Shown: in pieces, positions 53,466 to 63,153 of the stretch | Layout of the letters: every line of letters starts with the position of its first letter | Numbering within the stretch: the first letter of the stretch is position 1 | Assembly: GCF_004000945.1 (NCBI RefSeq) | Contig: NZ_BIMF01000008.1 | Coordinates: 124,001-188,000, forward strand | Length of the DNA stretch: 64,000 nucleotides | Reading direction: 5' to 3' | DNA from: Paenibacillus lautus NBRC 15380 | Lineage (GTDB): Bacteria; Bacillota; Bacilli; Paenibacillales; Paenibacillaceae | The notes under the pieces: generated by a model | The model's database searches: none | Told to the model about the DNA's origin: nothing | What the model saw: only the letters and a program-made list of their open reading frames with translations | Translations under genes and position numbers: made by a program

Positions 53466-54941
53466 TTAAATCAGACCATTTTTAAAATAGGATTCTTGCT
53501 TCACCCGTTCCGATATCTCGACGAGACGACGAATTCCCTCTTCCAGCTGAACTTCGCTGATATAGGAGTAGCTGAGTCTGATCCACGAATCCATCTGATC
53601 CAGCGGGTCGCATATACGCCCCGGTACAAAAGCTACCGACTCAGCCAGGCATTGCCGCAACAACGCATCCACGCTGACGTTTTCCGGCAGCTGTATCCAC
53701 AAATTCAAGCCGCCGCCGGGGCTGTTCCATCGCCATTCTGTAGGCTCAAGCAGCTTCTCCATCCTCGCTTTACGAAGCTCCAGCGCAATCCGAAGCTTGG
53801 CCACATGCTCCTGAAGTCTGCTCGAGAAAAAATAGTGCTGGAAAATCTTTTGCGTCAGCAGCGGCGTCCCGTTGTCCGACAGCGCCTTGATCGGAAGAAT
53901 GACATTCATCAGTTCCGGACGAGCAGCCAGCACCGATATCCGCAAGCCGGGGGCCACATATTTGCTGAAGCTTCGAATGTGAATGACATAGCCTTCGGTA
54001 TCGTAATAAAAAAAGGGCAGCGGCGGCGGATCTCCAAAATAAATGTCGTGATATACCTCATCCTCCACCAGAATGCACTGATATCGTTCCGCCAGTTCAA
54101 CCAGTGCTTTGCGCTGTGCGATCGGAACCGTGTATCCCGTCGGATTCTGAAACGTTGGGTTCATGTAGAACAGCTTCGGTTTCTCCGTTTGCATAAGACC
54201 TTCAATTCGCTCAAGGTCATACCCTTCCGGCGTTATCTCAATTGGAAGCAGCTTGACATTTTGCTGTACAAAAACATCGATCGCCGGACTATACGTCGGT
54301 CGTTCGATCAATACGCAATCTCCGCTTTTGACGAGCGAACGCGAGATTAGGTCGATCGCTTGCTGGGATCCCGTCGTAATGAGCAGCTCATCCGGATGGA
54401 CCGTAATGCCTTGTTTGTCCATAAAATACCGAGCCATTTCCTCGCGCAGCTCCAAATCTCCGGACACGGAAGAATACGTGCTTAATACCTTCGGATACAT
54501 GTCAAACACTTGTTTCACGTGATTGGACAAGAATGCATTCGGCAGCAGCGTAGGATCAATCAGCGCTTCCGACATCTGGTAATCGACCTGATGCCTGTGT
54601 ATTTCGGACAAGCGGCTGCGATTGACGTACATCGATTTGGCTTGATATGCCCATGGCGGGCTGGATGAACAGCGTTCCGGCAATGTGACAGGGGCCTTAG
54701 CCGCTACGAAATATCCCGATTTATATTTAACTTCCACGATCCCGTCCTCTAACAGCTGCTGATAAGCCTTCAGCACCGTTAATCGATGAACGTTCAAACG
54801 CTCGGCCATCGCCCTCACGGACGGGATTTTGTCAGTCTCCTTCCACTCTTCCCGAGCAATTCCTTCCAGAATGGTGTCATAGACCGACTGCTGTAACGTT
54901 CGCTTCCCTTGATGTTTGTCGTCCAGCATTGATATTTCCAT
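53466..54941 (-). CDS. MocR-type GntR/aminotransferase regulator
   Basis: About 491 aa. An N-terminal GntR winged HTH (K-I-P-S-V-R-A-M-A-E-R-L-N-V-H-R-L-T) is fused to a class I aminotransferase-like domain with the PLP Lys in I-R-S-F-S-K-Y-V-A-P-G-L-R and the N-P-T-F-Q-N-P-T-G segment. MocR proteins use PLP-bound ligands to control transcription, usually of a divergent gene. Here that is the DMT transporter at 55040. The preferred start is the ATG at 54941 after GGGGGAAG. Confidence 0.9.
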   Translation of the reverse strand: MEISMLDDKHQGKRTLQQSVYDTILEGIAREEWKETDKIPSVRAMAERLNVHRLTVLKAYQQLLEDGIVEVKYKSGYFVAAKAPVTLPERCSSSPPWAYQAKSMYVNRSRLSEIHRHQVDYQMSEALIDPTLLPNAFLSNHVKQVFDMYPKVLSTYSSVSGDLELREEMARYFMDKQGITVHPDELLITTGSQQAIDLISRSLVKSGDCVLIERPTYSPAIDVFVQQNVKLLPIEITPEGYDLERIEGLMQTEKPKLFYMNPTFQNPTGYTVPIAQRKALVELAERYQCILVEDEVYHDIYFGDPPPLPFFYYDTEGYVIHIRSFSKYVAPGLRISVLAARPELMNVILPIKALSDNGTPLLTQKIFQHYFFSSRLQEHVAKLRIALELRKARMEKLLEPTEWRWNSPGGGLNLWIQLPENVSVDALLRQCLAESVAFVPGRICDPLDQMDSWIRLSYSYISEVQLEEGIRRLVEISERVKQESYFKNGLI

Positions 54942-54970
54942 CTGTTCTTCCCCCGATCCCAATAAAGCAT

Positions 54971-55000
54971 ATCTGTTCTACCTATCACCAATCTGTTCTA
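54971..55000. promoter_or_regulatory. MocR direct-repeat operator candidate
   Basis: ATCTGTTCTA occurs twice, at 54971-54980 and 54991-55000, exactly 20 bp apart (two helical turns). The second copy is close to the -35 region of a promoter with TATAGT near 55014-55019 for the DMT gene. Spaced direct repeats are the typical operator of MocR regulators. Confidence 0.68.
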
Positions 55001-55039
55001 TTAACTACCTATTATAGTATAGAAAAAGGAGGATGCTAC

Positions 55040-55954
55040 ATGATTATTTTTAACTACTTGCTAATGTGCGCCATTTTCAGCACGACGTTTCTCGCCATCA
55101 AGATTGGCGTTGAAGCAGGACTGCCGCCGTTTCTCTCAGCGGGACTTCGATTTCTTCTGGCGGGCGCCTTCATCTTCCTATGGATGATATTACAGCGGAA
55201 GGCAAAACCAAGTCTTCTCCTGCGAAAGGAATTCCTTCTAATCGGGATGACCAGCACATTCTTGACGTTTGCAACGCTGTATTGGGCCGAGCAGCACGTA
55301 TCCTCGGGGATCGCTGCCATTCTATCGGCAACAGGCCCCATGATGATTCTGATGATCCAATCGGTCGTGATGCGGAAGAATGCCCGGCGCAGTGATTATT
55401 GGGGGTGCGCTATCGGTTTTGCGGGGGTATGTTTGCTTATCATGCCCGAGATGGCGATGGGGAGCGATCTCATCTGGATTCTGAGCTGTATCGCCATTCT
55501 TATAGGTGAAATCGGTTATAGTGTGGGCTCCCTGGCTACCCGGAAGTTATCCTTTGACATGCCGGATATCTCACCGATTACGATCAATGCGGTGCAGATG
55601 ATGTATGGCGGCGCAGCCCTATTGCTGTTATCCCTATTCAGTGAACATGTACAATGGAATGGTATTCTAACGTTACCAGCCATCGGATCTGTCTTGTATT
55701 TGACGATGGTTGGCTCGATGCTGGGCCATAGTCTGTATGCCTGGCTGCTAAAAGCAACCAATGCTTTTTTTCCGTCCACCTGGCTCTTTGTTTCTCCCAT
55801 CATCGCGCTGGGGCTGGGCGCATTTCTGTACGGCGAAGCGATTTCTCTCTATTCCATCGTTGGCAGCATGCTCATCATCGGCGGAATTCTGGTCGTGAAT
55901 CTGCCTGAGCTTCGAGCACGCCGGATCGCACGCCGTGTGGCTTCGAGCACTTGA
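55040..55954 (+). CDS. EamA/DMT-family transporter
   Basis: Ten-helix drug/metabolite transporter of about 304 aa with two EamA halves (for example A-G-L-P-P-F-L-S-A-G-L-R-F-L-L-A-G in the first half and L-Y-G-E-A-I-S-L-Y-S-I-V-G-S in the second). AAGGAGG lies before the ATG at 55040; the longer frame from 54929 overlaps the regulator gene and is not used. It probably exports an amino acid or related metabolite under control of the divergent MocR gene. Confidence 0.88.
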   Translation: MIIFNYLLMCAIFSTTFLAIKIGVEAGLPPFLSAGLRFLLAGAFIFLWMILQRKAKPSLLLRKEFLLIGMTSTFLTFATLYWAEQHVSSGIAAILSATGPMMILMIQSVVMRKNARRSDYWGCAIGFAGVCLLIMPEMAMGSDLIWILSCIAILIGEIGYSVGSLATRKLSFDMPDISPITINAVQMMYGGAALLLLSLFSEHVQWNGILTLPAIGSVLYLTMVGSMLGHSLYAWLLKATNAFFPSTWLFVSPIIALGLGAFLYGEAISLYSIVGSMLIIGGILVVNLPELRARRIARRVASST

Positions 55955-55996
55955 TATCGAACCTGCAAGGTTCCTAGAATTAACGCCAAAAATAAA

Positions 55997-56038
55997 AACG
56001 GCTGCTACTCGTAAACCTCATCATGAGTAGCAGCCGTT
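55997..56038. terminator. Bidirectional terminator between the DMT gene and gcvH
   Basis: A 13- to 14-bp perfect stem ACGGCTGCTACTC/GAGTAGCAGCCGT with a 14-base loop and a long U-rich tract on the minus strand. It ends both convergent genes. Confidence 0.87.
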
Positions 56039-56070
56039 ATGTTTCATTATTCAATGTTATGATTCCATAC

Positions 56071-56460
56071 TTAATCCACTTTAGCCCGATAAGCTTCCGC
56101 AGTCAGCAGTTGTCCGAGTGCTTCCTCCAAATCGCCTTCCACCTCTACCTCAATGATCCATCCGCCTTCGTACGGCTCTCCGTTCACAAGCTCCGGCTGA
56201 TCTTCCAGGGAAGCATTCACTTTCGTAATGGTTCCTGCTACAGGGGAATACAGTTCCGATACGGTTTTGACCGACTCAATGGTACCGATGCTGTCACCTG
56301 CTAAAACGACAGCGCCCGTCTCGGGGAGTTCAACGAATACGATATCGCCCAGCTGGCATTGCGCATGATCGGAAATACCGACGCGCACCACATTTCCATC
56401 TACCTTCAATGCCCATTCATGATCGTCGCTGTACACCAAATTCTCTCTGATTTCGCTCAT
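56071..56460 (-). CDS. gcvH: Glycine cleavage system H protein
   Basis: Lipoyl carrier of 129 aa that shuttles the aminomethyl group between the P and T proteins and is reoxidised by the L protein. The lipoylated Lys is in I-E-S-V-K-T-V-S-E-L. Flanking marks are Y-S-D-D-H-E-W-A and V-N-G-E-P-Y-E-G-G-W. It is transcribed away from the gcvT-gcvPA-gcvPB operon, unusual in being separate but controlled by its own tandem glycine riboswitch. AGAGGAG precedes the ATG. Confidence 0.95.
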   Translation of the reverse strand: MSEIRENLVYSDDHEWALKVDGNVVRVGISDHAQCQLGDIVFVELPETGAVVLAGDSIGTIESVKTVSELYSPVAGTITKVNASLEDQPELVNGEPYEGGWIIEVEVEGDLEEALGQLLTAEAYRAKVD

Positions 56461-56512
56461 TTACGGATACTCCTCTTTTCTTAAAAGAAATGAAATTAGG
56501 GTGAATAAATGA

Positions 56513-56757
56513 AAAAAAAGGACGCGAAAAAAGGCATTCGCCTTCTCTCTGTCCTCGGTACCTGAGAGTTTATGATCGACCGTTTCATGCACCGGTTCGA
56601 TCTTTCCCCTTGGGTGGCTTGCGCACTCTCCAGAGCTGCGTCAGATGGCGGTTCGTGTACCTGAGAGATTACTCGTCAGCCCGGCAGGCATAACGGTTTG
56701 CTCCTTCGGTGCCGCCAAGGTTTCAACCCTCGTCGGGCGGTCTCTCCCATCCATCGT
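56513..56757 (-). promoter_or_regulatory. Tandem glycine riboswitch upstream of gcvH
   Basis: On the minus strand two aptamers follow each other. The first begins GGGAGAGACCG near 56747 and closes with ATCTCTCAGGTAC near 56656. The second begins CTCTGGAGAGTGCG near 56635 and closes with CTCTCAGGTACC then GAGGACAGAG near 56541. A weaker hairpin ending in a run of eight U (56513-56520) is the likely expression platform. Glycine binding is expected to favour read-through of gcvH. Confidence 0.93.
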
Positions 56758-56949
56758 CATCCGCATATTCGGTTGGCTTATTCTCCCACAGAATAAAACA
56801 GGGACGAGATGATGTCAAGATATCTGACAAAAATTTTAAGAATGAAAATAATTTGGTGAAATAAAGGTTGACACTTTATGGAGAGACACGTTTATAATAA
56901 TCACAAGAACGTAGGAAGATGATGACAACTCAATAATTTTCACGCGGAT

Positions 56950-57160
56950 GATGGTAGCGGGAGAGATTACCGACAGGATTGACAGGTAGCGCCGAAGGAG
57001 TAAGCCGTAACACGGTGAATCTCTCAGGCAAAAGGACCTTTACCGGACGCACCTCTGGAGAGAATTCTGAATGTAGAATCACCCACGGGGAAACTCACAC
57101 ACGCTTGACATTATACTTACATGACATGTGGGGTAACTCTCAGGTACAAAGGACAGAGCA
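56950..57160 (+). promoter_or_regulatory. Tandem glycine riboswitch upstream of gcvT
   Basis: Aptamer 1 runs from AGCGGGAGAGATTACCG (56956) to AATCTCTCAGGCAAAAGGAC (57017-57036). Aptamer 2 runs from CCTCTGGAGAGAATTC (57052) to AACTCTCAGGTACAAAGGAC, with GGACAGAG at 57151-57158. The paired, linked layout is the classical cooperative glycine riboswitch. It precedes the glycine cleavage operon and mirrors the one before gcvH. Confidence 0.94.
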
Positions 57161-57226
57161 GAAGGATTACGCAACGAGCGGGCTTTTTTTAGCACGGCTT
57201 GTTATCCTTCTGTCTGTCCTTTTTTG
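57151..57226 (+). terminator. Riboswitch expression-platform terminator
   Basis: GGACAGAGCAGAAGGAT (57151-57167) pairs with ATCCTTCTGTCTGTCC (57204-57219), leaving one bulged G, and is followed by six T. The 5' arm includes the last strand of aptamer 2 (GGACAGAG), so glycine-stabilised aptamer folding would block the terminator. Confidence 0.85.
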
Positions 57227-57269
57227 GTGTTTCCCCCAATTGATCATGCCAATTAGAAGAGGTGAAGAG

Positions 57270-58382
57270 ATGAGTTCATTACAACGTACACCGCTTTACC
57301 CGCTTTATTCCGATTTTCCTTCTGCCCGCTGCATCGACTTCGGCGGCTGGGAACTGCCCGTGCAATTTTCCGGCATTGTTCATGAGCATGAAGCCGTACG
57401 CAAGCACGCCGGCCAGTTCGACGTCTCCCATATGGGTGAATTTATCGTCACCGGACAAGACGCTGAAGCTTTTATCCAGAAGATGACCACGAATGACGTA
57501 ACCCGCATATCAATTGGCCAGGCCCAATACACGTTAATGTGTTACGACAACGGCGGTACGGTAGATGACCTGCTTGTGTATAAACTGTCGGCAGATCGAT
57601 TCATGCTGGTTGTGAACGCATCCAACATCGACAAAGACTTTCAGTGGCTTCAAGACCATCTTGCAGGTGATGTCACCATCCGGAATGTGTCCGAAGAAAC
57701 AGCTTTGATTGCACTTCAGGGACCTGCCGCCGCGAACATCATGTCACAGGTAACGACCGAGGCGCTAGACGAACTCCCTTCCTTCCATTTTATCCAGAAC
57801 GCACAGGTATGCAGCTGTACCGCCCTACTCTCCCGTACCGGTTATACCGGAGAAGACGGCTTTGAAATCTATTGTTCCGCTGGGGACGCTCCCGTCATTT
57901 GGAGAGATCTTTTAGCAGCCGGAGAACCACATGGTCTTGTTCCAACCGGACTCGGCGCCCGCGATACACTCCGTTTCGAGGCGAAATTGCCCTTGTACGG
58001 CCAAGAGCTCTCAAACACGATCTCTCCGCTTGAAGCCAGTCTCGGTTTCTTCGTGAAGCTGGACAGCGGCGATTTCATCGGTCGGGAAGCGCTTCAACAG
58101 CAGAAGCAAGACGGTGTACCGCGTAAGCTGGTCGGCATTGAACTCATCGATCGCGGAATTCCGCGCTCCCACTATCCTGTATACAACGATGAAGGAGAAC
58201 TCATCGGTGAAGTGACCAGCGGTACCCAATCCCCTTCACTCAAGCGAAATCTCGGATTGGCCCTGATCGAAACCTCATATACGGGCCTCGATACCGAGGT
58301 ATGGGTCGAGATCCGCGGTAAGAAGTTAAAAGCCAAAGTGGTAAAGACACCATTCTACAAAAGAGGAGCTGCCTTAACATGA
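57270..58382 (+). CDS. gcvT: Glycine cleavage system T protein (aminomethyltransferase)
   Basis: About 370 aa. It moves the methylene group from the H-protein to tetrahydrofolate and releases ammonia. Family marks are [29 protein letters not shown] and R-D-T-L-R-F-E-A. The real start is the ATG at 57270 with AGGTGAAGAG upstream. A longer in-frame extension reads through the riboswitch and is not coding. It overlaps gcvPA by 4 bp. Confidence 0.95.
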   Translation: MSSLQRTPLYPLYSDFPSARCIDFGGWELPVQFSGIVHEHEAVRKHAGQFDVSHMGEFIVTGQDAEAFIQKMTTNDVTRISIGQAQYTLMCYDNGGTVDDLLVYKLSADRFMLVVNASNIDKDFQWLQDHLAGDVTIRNVSEETALIALQGPAAANIMSQVTTEALDELPSFHFIQNAQVCSCTALLSRTGYTGEDGFEIYCSAGDAPVIWRDLLAAGEPHGLVPTGLGARDTLRFEAKLPLYGQELSNTISPLEASLGFFVKLDSGDFIGREALQQQKQDGVPRKLVGIELIDRGIPRSHYPVYNDEGELIGEVTSGTQSPSLKRNLGLALIETSYTGLDTEVWVEIRGKKLKAKVVKTPFYKRGAALT

Positions 58383-59728
58383 AGCATCGTTACTTGCCTA
58401 TGACGGAACAGGATCAAGCCGATATGCTTGCTGCGGTCGGCGCGGGAACGATCGAAGATCTGTTTGCCGATATCCCCAAAGCGGTCCGTTACAACGGGGT
58501 CCTCCCCATGTCAAAACGGCTGGGTGAGCCTGAGCTTCTCAAGCATATGCGCCGCCTGTCAGACCGCAATGCCGATTTCGACCGTTATACAAGCTTTCTG
58601 GGGGCTGGTTTGTATGACCACCATATTCCTGTCGTGCTCAATCATGTGATCTCCCGCTCTGAATTCTACACCGCGTATACGCCATACCAACCGGAGATCA
58701 GCCAAGGCGAGCTGCAAGCGATTTTTGAATTTCAATCCTATATCTGTGAATTGACCGGCATGAAAGTTGCCAATGCCAGCATGTATGACGGTTCCACGGC
58801 GCTTGCTGAGGCTGCGGCGCTCGCCAGCGGCGCAACCAAACGGAAGAAAATCGTCATTTCGCGTGCTGTCCATCCCGAAGCCCGTGAAATCGTTCTGACT
58901 TCGGCCCGCGGACTCGATCTGGACGTCGTGGAAGTCGGCATCGTCAATGGCATTACCGACCAGGATGCACTCGCTGCAGCCATAACGGATGATACCGCCG
59001 CCGTTCTGCTGCAATCACCGAATTTCTTCGGCTGCATCGAAGACGTGAAATCAATCGAGCCGCTGGTTCATGAGAAAAAAGCACTGCTTGTGCTGAGCGT
59101 TAACCCGCTGTCCCTCGGTTTACTGGAATCCCCTGGCGTGCTCGGAGCCGACATCGTTGTTGGCGACGCCCAGCCGCTTGGCATTCCAGCTTCTCTCGGT
59201 GGACCAACCTGCGGATTCTTCGCGGTATCCGAGCCGCTGATGCGCCGCATTCCCGGTCGTATCGTGGGCCAAACCGTCGATCAGGACGGCAAACGCGGAT
59301 TTGTACTGACGCTGCAGGCGCGCGAACAACATATTCGCCGCGAAAAAGCAACGTCCAACATTTGCTCTAACCAGGCCCTGCTCGCCTTGTGTGCTTCCGT
59401 ATATATGTCCACGCTGGGCAAAGCCGGCATGCAGGAAGCAGCGCTTCTGAATGTGCGCAAATCCCATTACGCTGCCGACCGGATCGCCAAAAGCAATTTC
59501 TCCCTCCCGTTCAGCTCGCCGTTCTTCAATGAATTTGTGGTAAAGCTGCCTGAAGGAACGAACGTGAAGGAGGTCAACTCGAAGCTGCTGGGTGCAGGTT
59601 ATATCGGCGGTTATGATCTTGGTACAGCTTATCCAGAGCTTCAAGGATGCATGCTGATCGCCGTAACCGAACGGCGGACCAAGGAAGAAATCGACCAATT
59701 TATTGGTGAATTGGAGGCGATCGTATGA
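58379..59728 (+). CDS. gcvPA: Glycine dehydrogenase subunit 1
   Basis: N-terminal half of the split P-protein, 449 aa. With gcvPB it forms the decarboxylase that transfers aminomethyl from glycine to the H-protein. Typical segments are [31 protein letters not shown] and S-N-I-C-S-N-Q-A-L. The start codon overlaps the gcvT stop (ATGA) and its end overlaps gcvPB by 4 bp, so all three are translationally coupled. Confidence 0.95.
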   Translation: MKHRYLPMTEQDQADMLAAVGAGTIEDLFADIPKAVRYNGVLPMSKRLGEPELLKHMRRLSDRNADFDRYTSFLGAGLYDHHIPVVLNHVISRSEFYTAYTPYQPEISQGELQAIFEFQSYICELTGMKVANASMYDGSTALAEAAALASGATKRKKIVISRAVHPEAREIVLTSARGLDLDVVEVGIVNGITDQDALAAAITDDTAAVLLQSPNFFGCIEDVKSIEPLVHEKKALLVLSVNPLSLGLLESPGVLGADIVVGDAQPLGIPASLGGPTCGFFAVSEPLMRRIPGRIVGQTVDQDGKRGFVLTLQAREQHIRREKATSNICSNQALLALCASVYMSTLGKAGMQEAALLNVRKSHYAADRIAKSNFSLPFSSPFFNEFVVKLPEGTNVKEVNSKLLGAGYIGGYDLGTAYPELQGCMLIAVTERRTKEEIDQFIGELEAIV

Positions 59729-61182
59729 AACCGGAAAAAGCCTTGATATTTGAACTCAGCAAGCCCGGCCGTGTCGCCTATTCCCTTCCCGAATGCGACG
59801 TTCCGGAGACCGACGCCGCTTCATTGATTCCGGAAAGCCTGCTTCGCAGCAAACCGGCGGAACTGCCTGAGGTATATGAAGTGGATGTGATTCGTCACTA
59901 TACCGAGCTGTCGAGACGGAACTTCGGTATCGATAACGGCTTCTATCCGCTCGGCTCATGCACGATGAAATACAACCCGAAGATCAACGAGGATGTTGCC
60001 CGTTTTGCCGGCTTTGCCAAGATTCATCCGTACCAGCCTGAAGAAAGCATACAAGGCGCTCTGGAGCTGCTCTATACCCTGCAGAATGATCTCGCTGCAC
60101 TGACCGGCATGGATCAAGTAACGCTTCAGCCCGCTGCGGGAGCGCATGGGGAATGGACAGGGCTGATGCTGATCCGTGCTTACCATGAAAGCCGTGGCGA
60201 GAAGCGAACCAAGGTGATTGTTCCCGACTCCTCGCACGGTACTAACCCCGCCAGCGCAACGGTGGCCGGTTACGACACGATCACGATTAAATCCAATGAG
60301 CGCGGCATGGTGGATCTGGATGCCCTTCGCGCTGTCGTTGGTGACGATACGGCAGCTTTAATGCTCACGAACCCTAGCACACTGGGTCTGTTCGAAGAGC
60401 AGATCGTGGAAATTGCGGAAATCGTGCACGAAGCCGGCGGCCTGCTGTACTATGACGGAGCCAATTCCAACGCCATTATGGGAATTACCCGTCCAGGCGA
60501 CATGGGCTTCGACGTGGTCCATCTCAACCTGCATAAAACGATGAGCACGCCGCATGGCGGCGGCGGTCCCGGTGCAGGCCCTGTCGGCGTGAAGAGCCTG
60601 TTGATCCCGTTCCTGCCCAAACCGATCGTGTCCAAACGCGAGGACGGCACCTTCTATTGGGATTACGACCGTCTACAGTCGATCGGGCGCGTAAAGGCGT
60701 TCTATGGCAACTTTGGCATCCTGGTCCGCGCCTACACGTATATTCGAACCTATGGACCGGAAGGACTTCGCCGCGTCTCGGAGCTCGCCGTACTAAATGC
60801 CAACTACATGATGCATCGTCTGGCCCCATACTACGAAGTTGCCTACCCGGGGCTGTGCAAGCACGAATTCGTGCTGTCCGGCAGAAAGCTGAAGGAGTAC
60901 GGCGTGCGAACCCTGGATGTTGCCAAGCGGCTGCTTGATTTTGGGTATCATCCGCCAACCATTTATTTCCCGCTCAACGTGGAGGAATGCATCATGATTG
61001 AGCCGACCGAGACGGAGAGCAAAGAAACGCTGGACGGTTTCATCGACACGATGATCCAGATCGCCAAAGAAGCCGAAACCACGCCGGAGGTTGTCATCAA
61101 CGCACCTTATACCACAGTCGTAAAGCGACTTGACGAAACGACGGCGGCACGCAAACCGGTTCTGAACTGCACCTGCGGGTAA
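59725..61182 (+). CDS. gcvPB: Glycine dehydrogenase subunit 2 (PLP subunit)
   Basis: C-terminal half of the split P-protein, 485 aa. The PLP Lys lies in [18 protein letters not shown]. Other marks are [15 protein letters not shown] and Q-P-A-A-G-A-H-G-E. It ends with the Cys pair C-T-C-G. It is the last gene of the riboswitch-controlled operon. Confidence 0.95.
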   Translation: MKPEKALIFELSKPGRVAYSLPECDVPETDAASLIPESLLRSKPAELPEVYEVDVIRHYTELSRRNFGIDNGFYPLGSCTMKYNPKINEDVARFAGFAKIHPYQPEESIQGALELLYTLQNDLAALTGMDQVTLQPAAGAHGEWTGLMLIRAYHESRGEKRTKVIVPDSSHGTNPASATVAGYDTITIKSNERGMVDLDALRAVVGDDTAALMLTNPSTLGLFEEQIVEIAEIVHEAGGLLYYDGANSNAIMGITRPGDMGFDVVHLNLHKTMSTPHGGGGPGAGPVGVKSLLIPFLPKPIVSKREDGTFYWDYDRLQSIGRVKAFYGNFGILVRAYTYIRTYGPEGLRRVSELAVLNANYMMHRLAPYYEVAYPGLCKHEFVLSGRKLKEYGVRTLDVAKRLLDFGYHPPTIYFPLNVEECIMIEPTETESKETLDGFIDTMIQIAKEAETTPEVVINAPYTTVVKRLDETTAARKPVLNCTCG

Positions 61183-61362
61183 TGTTGAGATGATAAAAAT
61201 GTTTAAAACACCGACGCGACGATCGATATTAATGATGACTATTAACTAAGAAAAACGTCTATCGACGAACTTCTCAGAAGACAGACCGCATATATCGGAA
61301 GTTTTCCTTGCGAGATAAAGGTGGTAAGCCTTTAAAGTTTATACTTTATTATCTCTTAAGAA
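61183..61362. other. Spacer after the glycine cleavage operon
   Basis: AT-rich non-coding stretch with no convincing gene. It contains AAAGGTGGTAAGCC near 61317, which resembles part of a T-box antiterminator but lacks the stem I region I would expect. From the terminator at 61406 to 61630 there is likewise no gene on either strand with a start signal. Confidence 0.45.
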
Positions 61363-61406
61363 AAGGTGTCCCTCGCCGGAGGATTGGCGGTCGGGACACC
61401 CTTTTT
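61363..61406 (+). terminator. Terminator of the glycine cleavage operon
   Basis: Stem GGTGTCCC/GGGACACC (61365-61372 with 61393-61400) with an inner CGCC/GGCG pairing, followed by five T on the plus strand, 180 bp after the gcvPB stop. Confidence 0.82.
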
Positions 61407-61630
61407 GTGCTCCATAATACCAGTCGATGGTGATCTTCATCCCCTTCCATATCGTATATAGCAGGAAGTCTCATTAGCTGCCCGAAGGGACGTGATATCC
61501 ATGGGCATAGTCCCTCTTCCGCCTCCTTCTTGTTCTCTATTAGAAAGCCCAAATATATGATATAAAGGATATAATTATATACATGCTTACTTTTACCAAG
61601 CTGACAAAAGACGAAAGATGCGGTGATCGA

Positions 61631-62413
61631 ATGAGTAACCCGATGCATGGGCTGGACGTAAACCAATATCTTGAGCGTATTGGATACACGGGCCCGATTG
61701 TAAACAGCGCTTATATGCTCGCCAGATTGCAGGAACAGCATGTGCATACCGTACCCTATGAAAATCTCGATATCCTTCATCAAATTCCGCTTTCCCTGGA
61801 TATCCCCGATCTTTACGATAAAATCGTAACCCGGCATCGCGGCGGCTACTGCTTTGAGCTCAATGCGCTATTTGGCTGGCTGCTGCAGGAACTGGGCTTT
61901 AAGGTCACTCATTACTTTGGACGCTTCTGGAGAGACGAAACGGATACGCCTGCTAAGCGAAGGCACCATATCCTGCAGGTGGATATCGAAGACCAGCGAT
62001 ATATTGCCGATGTCGGTGTCGGAGGAGCCGGACCGCGCCACCCTTTGGAATTGGTTGATGGCCTTGAGCAAACTCAGGGAAACGAAACCTACCGGCTCGT
62101 CCAAACCGAAGCGTATGGCTGGATGCTCGAAGAGTGGAAAAAAGAAGCGTGGGATCCCGTCTTCTCCTTTACGGAAGAGCCTAACTTACCGAGAGATTTC
62201 ATCACCACCTCATTCTGGTGCGAGTATGCCCCCGATTCGCCTTTTAATAAAACAGCTCGGGTATCCATACGTACGGCAGAAGGCAGAAACACCGTGGATG
62301 ATGACGAATTCAGAATTTACAAAGCCGGCGGCGTCCACACCTTCAAACCGGGTAATGCGCAAGAATATGCTGAAGCGCTCTATACCTATTTCGGCATCCC
62401 TATCCATAAATAA
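61631..62413 (+). CDS. Arylamine N-acetyltransferase
   Basis: NAT-family enzyme of about 260 aa that moves acetyl from acetyl-CoA to arylamines or hydrazines. The Cys-His-Asp triad is visible: Cys in R-G-G-Y-C-F-E-L-N, His in R-H-H-I-L-Q-V, Asp in I-A-D-V-G-V-G-G. The start is uncertain: the ATG at 61631 gives the usual N-terminus, with D-V-N-Q-Y-L-E-R-I close to it, but an in-frame ATG at 61583 exists and neither has a strong ribosome binding site. Confidence 0.88.
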   Translation: MSNPMHGLDVNQYLERIGYTGPIVNSAYMLARLQEQHVHTVPYENLDILHQIPLSLDIPDLYDKIVTRHRGGYCFELNALFGWLLQELGFKVTHYFGRFWRDETDTPAKRRHHILQVDIEDQRYIADVGVGGAGPRHPLELVDGLEQTQGNETYRLVQTEAYGWMLEEWKKEAWDPVFSFTEEPNLPRDFITTSFWCEYAPDSPFNKTARVSIRTAEGRNTVDDDEFRIYKAGGVHTFKPGNAQEYAEALYTYFGIPIHK

Positions 62414-62419
62414 GAATAA

Positions 62420-62448
62420 ACCGGGCTTCCCTTGAAGGGAGCCCGGTT
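62420..62448. terminator. Shared terminator between convergent genes
   Basis: An 11-bp perfect stem CCGGGCTTCCC/GGGAGCCCGG-type hairpin with a five-base loop, four T on the plus strand and AAA flanks. It ends both the acetyltransferase and deaminase genes. Confidence 0.87.
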
Positions 62449-62454
62449 TTATGT

Positions 62455-62991
62455 TTAATATTCGATTTTGCGCTCGGCGGAGCTCCACGCTTGGAATGGC
62501 AGCAAATAATCCGCTGTTTGAATCTGCTTCATAGGGATGGAGCGCTGGTCCATCGGCATCGCGATTTCATCGTATATGAAATGATCGTCGAATCCGATCT
62601 CAGCCGCATCCTGCTTCGTGCTTGCATAATAAACGGCATCGGGCCTGGACCAGTAGATGGCCCCTAGACACATCGGACAAGGCTCGCAGCTTGTATAAAT
62701 CGTACAGCCTTTTAATTGAAAATCCTCCAGGTGCAAACATGCTTCCCTTATGGCTTGCACTTCGGCATGAGCCGTCGGATCGTTCAGTGCAGTAACCAGA
62801 TTCCGGCCCCTGCCGATCACTTGACCCTCCTTCACCACAATCGCTCCAAAAGGACCACCCTCCACATGTTGAACGTTTCGATGGGCCTCCGCAATCGCTT
62901 GACGCATCCAGTACTCATGATTATGTTCGATCACTATGTACACAGCTCCCTTCCCATGTTCATCCTGTTCCCGGTGTTCGTATTCATCCAT
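62455..62991 (-). CDS. Guanine-deaminase-like nucleoside deaminase
   Basis: Zinc CDA-fold deaminase of 178 aa. Zinc and catalytic residues appear in T-A-H-A-E-V-Q-A-I (His, Glu) and P-C-P-M-C-L-G-A-I-Y-W (two Cys). G-G-P-F-G-A-I-V-V and V-Y-Y-A match the GuaD branch, which converts guanine to xanthine. AGGAG lies six bases before the ATG at 62991, which supports the long form with an extra 20-residue charged N-terminus compared with B. subtilis GuaD. The exact substrate is inferred. Confidence 0.87.
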   Translation of the reverse strand: MDEYEHREQDEHGKGAVYIVIEHNHEYWMRQAIAEAHRNVQHVEGGPFGAIVVKEGQVIGRGRNLVTALNDPTAHAEVQAIREACLHLEDFQLKGCTIYTSCEPCPMCLGAIYWSRPDAVYYASTKQDAAEIGFDDHFIYDEIAMPMDQRSIPMKQIQTADYLLPFQAWSSAERKIEY

Positions 62992-63077
62992 GTCAATCTC
63001 CTGGGACTGCTAACTATCATCATAGCATATCTTCCTTCGGTCTCCTCAATTTTTCCAATCTAATGGAGAAAAACGGG

Positions 63078-63133
63078 TTGACGGATTGTATACAAATGTA
63101 TACACTCACTTTAAATAGTATACAAACGTATAC
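63078..63133 (+). promoter_or_regulatory. Promoter with two GTATAC operators
   Basis: TTGACG (63078-63083) and TACACT (63101-63106) are 17 bp apart. The palindrome GTATACAAATGTATAC (63088-63103) fills the spacer, and a second copy, GTATACAAACGTATAC, lies at 63118-63133, exactly 30 bp (about three turns) downstream. This is the layout of a repressor-blocked promoter for the gene at 63154 and the ABC exporter behind it. Confidence 0.72.
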
Positions 63134-63153
63134 GTGAAGGAGGTTGATGTTAT

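Noticed and set aside
56979..57269. N-terminal extension of gcvT
   Set aside because: The in-frame extension is the glycine riboswitch and its terminator; the ATG at 57270 has a proper ribosome binding site and gives the family length.
61310..61406. Possible T-box leader (AAAGGTGGTAAGCC followed by a terminator)
   Set aside because: No stem I or specifier loop could be recognised, and the next gene is an acetyltransferase more than 200 bp away, not an amino-acid gene.
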